A stretch of 51,076 nucleotides of DNA. It comes from an uncultured Planctomycetia bacterium (GTDB lineage Bacteria > Planctomycetota > Phycisphaerae > FEN-1346 > JAACEH01). Within the stretch, counting starts at the first letter, position 1; each line of letters starts with the position of its first letter. The notes beneath the pieces were generated by a model, which was given only the letters and a program-made list of their open reading frames with translations, ran no database searches and was not told where the DNA came from. The stretch is from the NCBI GenBank assembly GCA_903929765.1, contig CAIYVX010000093.1, positions 1 through 51,076 of the forward strand. Reading direction: 5' to 3'. Below, in pieces: positions 34,327 to 41,009 of the stretch. The translations under genes were made by a program, and so were the position numbers.

Positions 34327-36590
34327 CGTTTTCGTGTCCCCTGTAGTTCGGACAGCCGCAGCCGGCGGCTCGGCCCCGGCGCTCTCGTTTCGACGCCGGC
34401 CAGAACGGCGCCTTGAATGCTGGCGGCCACGGCGCAGCCCGCCAGGCAGTCCAGCCAGTGATTGTCCGGCCGTGAAGCCCGCAGTTTCCACTCATCCACG
34501 GTCCGCTCGTTGGCCAGCGTGCGGACCCGGTATTCGGCGGTCAGGTGATCGGCCAGCAGCCGGTGGGCCTCTTCATCCCGGCCGAAGAGGGAGAGGCAAC
34601 CCGGATCGCCCATGGCCACGCCGAGCCGGGCGTGAACAAAGGTCTTCCAGTAGTTGCTGTCGATCAGAGCGTGACGGACCTGCCGCTTGCCGATGGTGTT
34701 CGGGATGCGCCAGTGCAGCCCGACCCGGTCGCCACGCTTCCGCTTGTATTCGCTGAACGGGACGCTGGAGGCCCCCACGTACTTGCCGTGGCTCGGAAAG
34801 AGCACCGCCGCGAACGGACTTTGCCGGCAGAACTGGTAGACCACGTCGGTCGATTGGCCCCAGTTGGCGTCGATCAGGCAGCGGTCGATACGCATCTCGG
34901 CCCCGTCCTCCCGCCGCCAGGTCGCCGACAGCCGCTCGGCGGTCAGTTTCTCCAGGGCGGCGAAGATCTGCCCCTCCAACCCGGCCCCCGGCACCGCCCG
35001 CGAAATCGTGGCCCGCAGATCCGTGAGCGTAAAGTAGGGCCGCTTCTGGTCCGGCCAGGTGCCGCAATCGACCACATAACCCGAAAAATTCTCTTCCCAG
35101 GCACAGACCATCCAGTACAGGGCCTTTTGCTGCACGTCGATGAACATGGTGAGGTGGCTCGCCCCGATGGGAATTTCGCCCCGTTGGTAGCCGTTAAGTT
35201 TGCCGGCGATCTCGTCGGCCGTGAGCATCTCCTCGCCCTGGACCGCGACCACCGGCTCGTTCTGGTACTCGGCGAAGAACGCGGACTCGCCGCGGTCGCG
35301 CCTCAGGTTCATGGCGTGCTGAATGGCCGACAACTCATCCTCGTTGTAGCGCTCGGGCCAGGCTACCGCCGACCCCACGTCCATCGCCTCACGGTTATCC
35401 CGGTAGAACTCGGTCGCTTCGTGGCCGTCACCGTCGTTCCGCTGCGAATCCGAACGCAACTCATAGTACCTGGCCCAAAGCTTCTCATTGGTGGGGAAGG
35501 CGTAAACCATCTTCGTCCGTTCGCCCTGCCACTCGGGGTGCTTGTCCCGGTCGAGCATACGGTCGGCCATGTCGTCCGGCCGGATCACGGTGCAGGCCAT
35601 CAGGCCTGCGATCTTTTTGCCAGGCCCGGCCATGCCCAGGACGTCGCCGGCCAGGATCGCCTCACGCCGCTCACTCTGGCTCGGCGACCAAGCCGACTCC
35701 GTCGTCTGCGGATCGTCCACCAGCACCAGTTGCGGCCGCACCACCCGGCCGTCGGCGCGGGCCTGATTCTGACCGCGAATGTCGGACCCCTTCATGCCGG
35801 AGCACGAGACGACGACACCCGAGGCCCGGCTGCCGGCGATGGTCGGCAGGACGATCTTGTCGCTGGTCCACTCAATGCGGGTTGGTTCGCCGTGGTGCTT
35901 CTGGCCCTTCTGCCGGTTGGTGATCCGCTCCAGGCAGCGAATGGGGTAGCAGACCTCGGGGAAATCCTCACCGAGGAGCGGGTTCGTTTCCAGCCAGACC
36001 ATGATATTTTCGAGCAGGTCGCGCGACCGTTCGGCGCTGGCGGCGATCAGGCAGACGAAGGGCGTCGCCCCGGTGAGCGCCGCCCAGAGCACCGCCGTCT
36101 GACACAAAACAGTCTTTCCGCTGCCGCGCGGCATGGCCATAGCGAAGAGGCCCCCCGTCCGCACCGCCCGCTCGATCTTGTCCACCACCCGCAAATGGTC
36201 GGGCGACCAGGCGAAATAGAAGACGTCCGGAAAGTAGGTCTCGCAGAAAACCCGGAACGACGCTTCCGCCGCGGCACGCCGCTCAGGATTGACCACGGCC
36301 GGCAGTTCGCCGATGTCCTGGGCGGTGCGCACCAGGTCGGCGTTCCGCTCCGACTGGCGGCGCTTGACCTCGTCGTAACTGAGCGGCTCCTCCTTCGGCT
36401 TGAAATACTCCAACGTCAGCCAGGCGGCATAGCGGAACAGGTCCACCGTCCGCCCGTCGCCGATGGTGTAGCCGGCGCGGTTGCGGTGCCGGCGGAGCTG
36501 GCGCTCGTTGATAACCTCCCCCTGCCCGACCGAGTTGAGCAACTGGGTCAGCGCGCCGGGTTGCAGGTGTCGTGGGTTAATCGCTTCCAC
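34323..36590 (-). CDS. Terminase large subunit, 755 aa
   Basis: Residues 153-160 hold the Walker A (PRGSGKT after the 'FAMAMP' strand). The ATPase domain continues with LVLVDDPQTTESAW (Walker B-like) and a C-terminal nuclease region beginning LTMFIDVQQKALYWMV and containing LIDANWGQSTDV (metal-binding D residues). The subunit packages phage DNA into proheads and cuts it. It is longer than the common ~550 aa; the first ~110 residues form an extra DNA-binding-like N-terminus (GALTQLLNSVGQGEVINERQ, then GYTIGDGRTVDLFRYAAWLT). It overlaps the small subunit-like gene by 14 bp. Confidence 0.93.
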   Translation of the reverse strand: MEAINPRHLQPGALTQLLNSVGQGEVINERQLRRHRNRAGYTIGDGRTVDLFRYAAWLTLEYFKPKEEPLSYDEVKRRQSERNADLVRTAQDIGELPAVVNPERRAAAEASFRVFCETYFPDVFYFAWSPDHLRVVDKIERAVRTGGLFAMAMPRGSGKTVLCQTAVLWAALTGATPFVCLIAASAERSRDLLENIMVWLETNPLLGEDFPEVCYPIRCLERITNRQKGQKHHGEPTRIEWTSDKIVLPTIAGSRASGVVVSCSGMKGSDIRGQNQARADGRVVRPQLVLVDDPQTTESAWSPSQSERREAILAGDVLGMAGPGKKIAGLMACTVIRPDDMADRMLDRDKHPEWQGERTKMVYAFPTNEKLWARYYELRSDSQRNDGDGHEATEFYRDNREAMDVGSAVAWPERYNEDELSAIQHAMNLRRDRGESAFFAEYQNEPVVAVQGEEMLTADEIAGKLNGYQRGEIPIGASHLTMFIDVQQKALYWMVCAWEENFSGYVVDCGTWPDQKRPYFTLTDLRATISRAVPGAGLEGQIFAALEKLTAERLSATWRREDGAEMRIDRCLIDANWGQSTDVVYQFCRQSPFAAVLFPSHGKYVGASSVPFSEYKRKRGDRVGLHWRIPNTIGKRQVRHALIDSNYWKTFVHARLGVAMGDPGCLSLFGRDEEAHRLLADHLTAEYRVRTLANERTVDEWKLRASRPDNHWLDCLAGCAVAASIQGAVLAGVETRAPGPSRRLRLSELQGTRKR

Positions 36591-36801
36591 CGGCCATCTC
36601 CTTCACCAGGTACGCCGAATACGCCAGCAGGCTGATCGTCCCGTCAGCCCGCAACAGACCCCCGCGCTCGGCCACCTCGCGGACCTGCTCCTCGGTCACC
36701 CGGCGGCCGCTGGCGGCGCTCAAGACCCGCGCCGCGTCGGCCACGGCCAGAGCGGTGATGCGCAGGGTTTCCGGCGACACATCCTTTTGTTCCGTCGCCA
36801 T
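36577..36801 (-). CDS. Small terminase-like / packaging protein, 74 aa
   Basis: The protein (MATEQKDVSPETLRITALAV) contains AARVLSAASGRRVTEEQVRE, a helix-turn-helix-like segment, followed by LLRADGTISLLAYSAYLVKE. Its position directly before the large terminase and the HTH fit a DNA-recognition partner of the terminase, though it is shorter than common small subunits (~150 aa). The identification is by position. It is the first late gene on the minus strand, so late transcription starts at the divergent region just upstream. Confidence 0.6.
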   Translation of the reverse strand: MATEQKDVSPETLRITALAVADAARVLSAASGRRVTEEQVREVAERGGLLRADGTISLLAYSAYLVKEMAGGSD

Positions 36802-36909
36802 TTATGACGACCTCCACAATTCTCCGGAATCTTTCCGGATTCCCCTTGCCGGTTAAAACGATTCATTGCTTAATGTGCATGTCAGGTAGGCCAGAACAAG
36901 GAGATGAAC
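36802..36909. promoter_or_regulatory. Divergent promoter region with an inverted-repeat operator
   Basis: This 108-bp spacer separates the leftward late operon from the rightward three-gene cassette. It contains TCCGGAATCTTTCCGGA (36823-36839; 7-bp perfect arms, 3-nt centre), a good repressor-type operator, and a possible weak promoter TTGCCG (36846-36851) with TAATGT at 36871-36876 (19-bp spacing). AAGGAG (36897-36902) serves the plus-strand gene. Confidence 0.5.
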
Positions 36910-37179
36910 ATGCGAATCACGCGAATCGAGATCGAAGGACGCCGAGGCCGCTACGCCACGATCACCAGGCAGCGCGGCAACCCGAACATCGAGGTCACCG
37001 TTCTGATACCGGAACGCCCCGAAGGCATGACGCTGGAGGTGGCCGCCCGCGGCGACGAGACGGGCGAAAAGGTCCGCCGGGCCTTCGCCGGTTACCTGCA
37101 CCGGCAACTCGAAGAATACGAAGGCACCAACTGCGACATCGAGGTCTATTGCCGCGAGATCGAACGGTTCGCGGACTGA
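36910..37179 (+). CDS. Unknown phage protein, plus-strand cassette, 89 aa
   Basis: AAGGAG sits 7 bp before ATG 36910, so this is the start rather than the ATG at 36904, which touches the ribosome site. The protein (MRITRIEIEGRRGRYATITR) is beta-rich in the first half (NPNIEVTVLIPERPEGMTLE) and helical in the second, ending EIERFAD. No family is recognised. It is the first gene transcribed rightwards, opposite to both large phage operons. Confidence 0.65.
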   Translation: MRITRIEIEGRRGRYATITRQRGNPNIEVTVLIPERPEGMTLEVAARGDETGEKVRRAFAGYLHRQLEEYEGTNCDIEVYCREIERFAD

Positions 37180-37194
37180 AAGGAGCAGCAGACC

Positions 37195-37479
37195 ATGACA
37201 CGCCGCAAACTGAAAACCCACGAGGTGGAATTCAAGGGCCGCAAGGTCCGGGTCACCGTCCCCGAGAATGACGACGCCAACGCCCTGGGCGCGGCCCTCA
37301 AGGACCACCTCAGCCCCGAGGCGGTCGCGACCCTGGCCAACGCCGTCCGGGTGCAGGTCAACGGCCGGCGCACGAACCCTGAAGTGCGGCGCCAGCTCGA
37401 CTGGCTGGCCAACCGCCTGGTCACGATGTTGGGTGGTGAAAACGCATACCACGACCTCTTGAAAGAGGCGGGTCTCTAA
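37195..37479 (+). CDS. Unknown phage protein, plus-strand cassette, 94 aa
   Basis: A GGAG 10 bp before the ATG supports the start. The protein begins MTRRKLKTHEVEFKGRKVRV (strand-rich), then DDANALGAALKDHLSPEAVA (helical), ending LGGENAYHDLLKEAGL. The pairing of a short 'HEVEFKGRKVRVTVPE' strand region with a helical tail is similar in shape to the preceding gene, suggesting related folds. The function is unknown. Confidence 0.65.
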   Translation: MTRRKLKTHEVEFKGRKVRVTVPENDDANALGAALKDHLSPEAVATLANAVRVQVNGRRTNPEVRRQLDWLANRLVTMLGGENAYHDLLKEAGL

Positions 37480-37524
37480 CAGGTTGCCCGGCACAACGCC
37501 GGGCCAAACGCAAAGGAGATGCAA

Positions 37525-38058
37525 ATGAAGAAGGAAAGTGTGAAGCTCGGTGCGGTGTATGCTTGCAAGGTTTCGGGCGAAATTCAGCCGGTCAGACTCA
37601 CCAAGGCCAATTCGCAAGGCGGCTGGGACGGAACTAATGTTCGCACGCACAAGGCTGTACGCGTGAAGTCGTCGCAGCGCCTGCGGGGCCTCTGGCCCAA
37701 GAAGACCTTGCCCATCGTCGCCGAGAAGGACGACGGCAAAGCCGATGACCAGGGCGTGGCCGAGACGGTCGCCGCCGTCGAAAAGGGCAACCTGGCCGAG
37801 GGCGTTACGGTGCCCGAAGCGAAGAAGGAACGCCACAGCCTCTTGAACCTCGCCGCCAAGGCCCTGGCCGAAGCCGCCACGCCGCTCAACTGCAAAGAAA
37901 TGGTCGAAAAGGTTCTGGCCACCGGCCTGTGGCAGACCGACGGCAAGACGCCGAGCGCGACGTTGTACAGCGCCATCCTGAGGGAGATTACCACCAAGGG
38001 CGACGCCGCCCGCTTCCGTAAAACCGAACGCGGCAAGTTCGAGATTGTCACGAAGTAG
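37525..38058 (+). CDS. HARE-HTH domain protein, 177 aa
   Basis: AAAGGAG lies 6 bp before ATG 37525, preferred over ATG 37519. The first ~85 residues form an SH3-like/charged region (VYACKVSGEIQPVRLTKANS). The C-terminal ~70 residues (SLLNLAAKALAEAATPLNCK, EMVEKVLATGLWQTDGKTPS, YSAILREITTKGDAARFRKT) fit the HARE-HTH winged-helix domain, also found in RNA polymerase delta subunit. These proteins bind DNA, sometimes modified DNA. As the last gene of an oppositely oriented cassette it is a candidate regulator of early or late phage transcription. Confidence 0.85.
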   Translation: MKKESVKLGAVYACKVSGEIQPVRLTKANSQGGWDGTNVRTHKAVRVKSSQRLRGLWPKKTLPIVAEKDDGKADDQGVAETVAAVEKGNLAEGVTVPEAKKERHSLLNLAAKALAEAATPLNCKEMVEKVLATGLWQTDGKTPSATLYSAILREITTKGDAARFRKTERGKFEIVTK

Positions 38059-38066
38059 CCTGGCCA

Positions 38067-38960
38067 TCACCGCACCTCGCCTTCCGACGCCCCGGCCCCG
38101 ACCAAGGCCGGGGCGCTCTCCGGGTGGAGATCGCCGCGCAGGTAATCGGCGTGCGTCGAAAAAATGAGCGCCGGCCGGTTCCAGCGCCGCACGAACCGGC
38201 TCCAGTCCTGCGGGATGCGCGTCCGCCGATCCTCGGCCGGCCGGTAATACATAGCGAACGGCGTGCCGCCCGTCCGGAAGACCCACTCCAGCCGCTCCTC
38301 GGCCGCCGCCAACGTGTCGCCCTCACTGCCCACCAGAACGTAACAGCCAACCTGCCGCTGTGTCAGGCCCGCGCTGCGGAGCATGGCCACGGTCCGCTCG
38401 ACGTGCGGCCGGGCCGAGGGGTGATCGAACGCGGTGTAAAGAATCTGCACCCGCATGCCGCCCAACCGCGCGGCGAACCATTCCTGGCAGAGCCGAGAAT
38501 CAATGCCGCCGGTGAACCGCGCCGGCTTGGGCTGCGCCTCCAGCATGTCGAGCACCGCCTCGACGTGCTCGCGCGGGCAGGCCAACAGGTTGTTGTCCAT
38601 GATGTCCCAACCCGGTTGAATTGGCAGCAACCGCAACCGGCCCTCGCGCTGGGGCACGAAGCAGAACGGGCACCGGCGAATGCAGCCGCGGCTGGTCATG
38701 GTCAATCCCTGCTTCAGATACAGCCCAGGCGTGAACTCCCCGGCCGGCGAGCCGAAGGCCGGCCCGCCGATCCGCACCTTGTAGCCCTGGGCCTGCCAGG
38801 CCCGATAGAGCCGGTTGGCCTCGTTCACCTCCCACGTGAACGTGCATGAGACATGAACCTCGTCCACGTCCGGCAGGAAGAGCGGCGGGTCGCCAATGAA
38901 GGCCAACTCGTCGTCGGGCGTGGCGCTGGTGCGGCGCGGGAAGACGCGGGCGATTTTCAC
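38067..38960 (-). CDS. Radical SAM protein, 297 aa
   Basis: The start GTG 38960 overlaps the ParB-methyltransferase stop (GTGA). The cluster motif is C93-x3-C97-x2-C100 (RGCIRRCPFCFVP), preceded by GEFTPGLYLKQGLTMTSRG. Downstream elements (IMDNNLLACPREHVEAVLDM and RFTGGIDSRLCQEW, then GCYVLVGSEGDTL) follow a radical SAM barrel. Members of this family are widespread in prophages with unknown substrate. Coupling to a DNA methyltransferase raises the possibility of DNA-base modification, but no product is known. Confidence 0.9.
   Translation of the reverse strand: MKIARVFPRRTSATPDDELAFIGDPPLFLPDVDEVHVSCTFTWEVNEANRLYRAWQAQGYKVRIGGPAFGSPAGEFTPGLYLKQGLTMTSRGCIRRCPFCFVPQREGRLRLLPIQPGWDIMDNNLLACPREHVEAVLDMLEAQPKPARFTGGIDSRLCQEWFAARLGGMRVQILYTAFDHPSARPHVERTVAMLRSAGLTQRQVGCYVLVGSEGDTLAAAEERLEWVFRTGGTPFAMYYRPAEDRRTRIPQDWSRFVRRWNRPALIFSTHADYLRGDLHPESAPALVGAGASEGEVR
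38088..38115. terminator. GC-rich hairpin at the junction of convergent genes
   Basis: Perfect 10-bp arms (CGCCCCGGCC / GGCCGGGGCG) with an 8-nt loop lie 30 bp past the stop of the HARE-HTH gene, within the 3' end of the radical SAM gene. It may stop plus-strand transcription. No T-run follows. Confidence 0.4.
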
Positions 38961-40408
38961 GCCGTCACCTCCTCGGCGACGGCCGTCTCCACGGGGGCTG
39001 GTGCCTCGACCGGGGCTTCCGCCGCGGCAGCCGGAATCCGCTCGGCCTTGCGGCCCGTGAACTCTTCCCAACGCTTGACGATCACGTCACAATACGGAGG
39101 GTCAAGTTCCATGAGGAAGGCGTGCCGCCCGGTCTGCTCGCAGGCGATGAGCGTGCTGCCCGATCCCCCGAACAGGTCCAGAACGTTCTCGTCCGGCGCC
39201 GAAGAATAATTAATGGCCCGCACGGCCAACTCGACCGGTTTCTCGGTAAGATGCACCATAGACTGCGGATTGACTTTCTTCACCGACCAGACGTCCGTGG
39301 CGTTGTTCGGTCCGAACCACTTATGGCCGGCGTCGTGCTTCCAACAATAGAAGCACCACTCGTGATTGCCCATAAAATCTTTACGTGTCAATACAGGATG
39401 CTCTTTCACCCATATAATTGTTTGGGAGAAATATAAGTTGCAAGCTTTCAGCGCCGGCGGGTAGTTGGCCACGTTGGCGTAACCGCCCCAGATGTACAGC
39501 GACCGGCCAGGCTCCAGGACGCGGGCCATGTTGCCGAACCAGGCCAGGAGCATCTTTTCGAAGGCCTCGTCCGAAACAAAATCGTTCTCGAGCGGGCGGT
39601 CCTTGGCCCGCATCTTGCCCGTGGCCTTCTTCTTGCCCTGGCGGGCCACGTCGAACGACTGGTGATGCAGCAGACCCTTGTGGGCATCGCCCTCTTCCAT
39701 GCGACAGGTCTTGTTGAGGAGCTTCCTCTGCTGAAGGTTATCGTTGGTAAACGACGACAGACCGGCGGCAATGGCGTTGTTGGAACGCGGCTCGACCTTC
39801 ACGTTGTAGGGCGGGTCGGTGTTCACCAGGTGAATCTTCGCCCCGTCGAGCAGCCGGTCGAGGTCGGCGGGCGAACTACTGTCCCCACACATCAGCCGGT
39901 GGTTCCCGAGGATGATAATTTCGCCGCGTTGCGTGATCGCTGCGTCCGGCGGCTCCGGCACCATGTCGGCGTCGGTCAGCCCGTCCTGGACGCCCATGCC
40001 CTGGGTGACGAGCTGGGCGAGTTCCTCTTCGTCGAAAGCCAGCAGGTCCATGTCGAAACCGCCAGCCCGGAGTTCAGCCAGTTCGATGGGCAGGATGGTC
40101 AGATCCCACTCGGCCAGTTCGCCGGTTTTGTTGTCGGCGATGCGATAGGCCCGGACCTGCTCGGGCGTCAGGTCGGTGGCCACATGCACCGGCACTTTGT
40201 CCAGGCCGAGCTTCTTCGCCGCCTTCCACCGCGTGTGGCCGGCGATGATCACGCCGTCGGCATCGACGACGATGGCCGAGCGGAAGCCGAACTCCTTCAG
40301 GCTGGCCGCCACGGCGTCCACCGCCTGGTCGTTCAGCCGGGGATTCCGGTCGTAAGGCCGAATCTCGTCGATGCTCCGAAGTACCACGTCAAACGTCTGG
40401 GTCACCAT
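38957..40408 (-). CDS. ParB-like domain + DNA adenine/cytosine N-methyltransferase, 483 aa
   Basis: An AAGGAG 8 bp upstream supports ATG 40408. Residues 1-110 are a ParB/Srx-like domain (DEIRPYDRNPRLNDQAVDAV, IIAGHTRWKAAKKLGL). The C-terminal ~300 residues are a beta-class amino-methyltransferase: catalytic DPPY followed by N (about 199-203) precedes the AdoMet site DLFGGSGST. This fusion is common in prophages and may methylate phage DNA against host restriction. The C-terminal tail is an Ala/Glu/Pro-rich extension. The radical SAM gene is translationally coupled at its 3' end. Confidence 0.95.
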   Translation of the reverse strand: MVTQTFDVVLRSIDEIRPYDRNPRLNDQAVDAVAASLKEFGFRSAIVVDADGVIIAGHTRWKAAKKLGLDKVPVHVATDLTPEQVRAYRIADNKTGELAEWDLTILPIELAELRAGGFDMDLLAFDEEELAQLVTQGMGVQDGLTDADMVPEPPDAAITQRGEIIILGNHRLMCGDSSSPADLDRLLDGAKIHLVNTDPPYNVKVEPRSNNAIAAGLSSFTNDNLQQRKLLNKTCRMEEGDAHKGLLHHQSFDVARQGKKKATGKMRAKDRPLENDFVSDEAFEKMLLAWFGNMARVLEPGRSLYIWGGYANVANYPPALKACNLYFSQTIIWVKEHPVLTRKDFMGNHEWCFYCWKHDAGHKWFGPNNATDVWSVKKVNPQSMVHLTEKPVELAVRAINYSSAPDENVLDLFGGSGSTLIACEQTGRHAFLMELDPPYCDVIVKRWEEFTGRKAERIPAAAAEAPVEAPAPVETAVAEEVTA

Positions 40409-40432
40409 GCCTGAATCTCCTTGTTTGCTGGG

Positions 40433-40486
40433 TTAAAACCTCGTTTTCAGAAAAACCGGACAGGCGCAACAAACTGTGCCTAACAT
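40433..40486 (-). CDS. Candidate leader ORF, 17 aa, before the ParB-methyltransferase
   Basis: GGAAGGAG lies 5 bp before an ATG (40486); the frame is MLGTVCCACPVFLKTRF then stop, 24 bp before the methyltransferase start. A CCxC motif is notable in so short a peptide. It could be a leader peptide or a chance frame. Confidence 0.25.
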   Translation of the reverse strand: MLGTVCCACPVFLKTRF

Positions 40487-40547
40487 CTCGGCTCCTTCCC
40501 GTGGCCTCTTCCGGCGTTTGGGCTAGGAAGGAACCATAAAAATCTGC

Positions 40548-40634
40548 CCCACGTTAGCCCACGTGGCGACGTGGTACGCCGGGCGGCCACGGGTACGACG
40601 GACGGTGCGGGGCGCGACCGTGGGCCAACGTGGG
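40548..40634. repeat. Inverted repeat, 16-bp arms, 55-bp spacer
   Basis: CCCACGTTAGCCCACG (40548-40563) pairs with CGTGGGCCAACGTGGG (40619-40634) with one mismatch. An internal CCACGT pattern recurs (CCCACGTGGCGACGTGG). It may be an operator pair or an extended RNA hairpin on the minus-strand transcript ahead of the ParB-methyltransferase. Confidence 0.6.
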
Positions 40635-40676
40635 CGCGAGGGTAGGCGACACTGACGAGGCCGTGAACCGTTCCAT
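40554..40676 (-). CDS. Candidate small ORF, 40 aa, in the replication-methylation gap
   Basis: AAAGGAG sits 7 bp before ATG 40676. The peptide (MERFTASSVSPTLAPTLAHG, then proline/arginine-rich) is low-complexity, and its ends coincide with the arms of an inverted repeat. The ribosome site is strong but the composition is poor, so the chance of it being real is modest. Confidence 0.3.
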   Translation of the reverse strand: MERFTASSVSPTLAPTLAHGRAPHRPSYPWPPGVPRRHVG

Positions 40677-40733
40677 TCTCAAACTCCTTTCGTGATTGAT
40701 TTCTGTTCTTGATCCCCTACCTCTTCGGGGTGT

Positions 40734-40777
40734 GAACGGGGGCGTTTCAGACGCCCCGTTCTCCCCCCGTAGGGGGG
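40734..40777 (-). terminator. Tandem strong hairpins ending the replication operon
   Basis: Hairpin 1 (40734-40761): GAACGGGGGCGT / ACGCCCCGTTC with one bulged base and a TTCAG loop. Hairpin 2 (40763-40777): six C, GTA, six G. They lie 230-270 bp past the primase-polymerase stop on the minus strand. They have no long T-run but are the most stable structures in the region, so they probably separate replication genes from the methyltransferase genes. Confidence 0.5.
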
Positions 40778-40786
40778 TGAGTGCGC

Positions 40787-41009
40787 AGTTTCAGGCATAG
40801 TTTCCACGCGTAATTGCTATAAGTCCTTTGCTGGCAGACACTTGATGCCGCTCACGGTTTGGAAACTGGGACGGCCGGTGCGACATGTCCAGTTTCAACG
40901 CGGCAGTTTCCAGTTTCAAATCTCTTAACCCCTTTCCGCAACAATAGTTACAGCGGCCACGTTTGAAACTAGAAGCCTGTTTTCGTGAAACTCAGTTTCA
41001 ACCAGTTTC
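40787..41009. repeat. Cluster of ten AGTTTC/GAAACT hexamers (iteron-like)
   Basis: Seven forward copies (starts 40787, 40799, 40891, 40905, 40912, 40994, 41004) and three reverse copies (40862, 40965, 40987) lie within 223 bp, next to an AT-rich stretch (40921-40950), directly behind the primase-polymerase gene; the last copy overlaps its stop codon. About 0.1 copy is expected by chance on both strands. This layout fits replication-origin iterons or repressor sites. Confidence 0.65.

Larger units (their letters stand above)
40409..41007. other. 599-bp region without a firm gene: repeats, hairpins, two weak small ORFs
   Basis: Between the primase-polymerase stop and the methyltransferase start. 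Right to left it holds the AGTTTC cluster, the tandem hairpins, the 40-aa candidate, the inverted repeat and the 17-aa candidate. No ORF of normal phage length is supported. It is the best place in the window to look for an origin of replication. Confidence 0.6.

Noticed and set aside
34545-36635. 696-codon plus-strand frame opposite the terminase
   Set aside because: Shadow of the terminase, which has Walker A and nuclease motifs.
36853-38286. 477-codon minus-strand frame opposite the three plus-strand genes
   Set aside because: The plus-strand genes have ribosome sites and a HARE-HTH domain; the minus frame has none and runs into the radical SAM gene.
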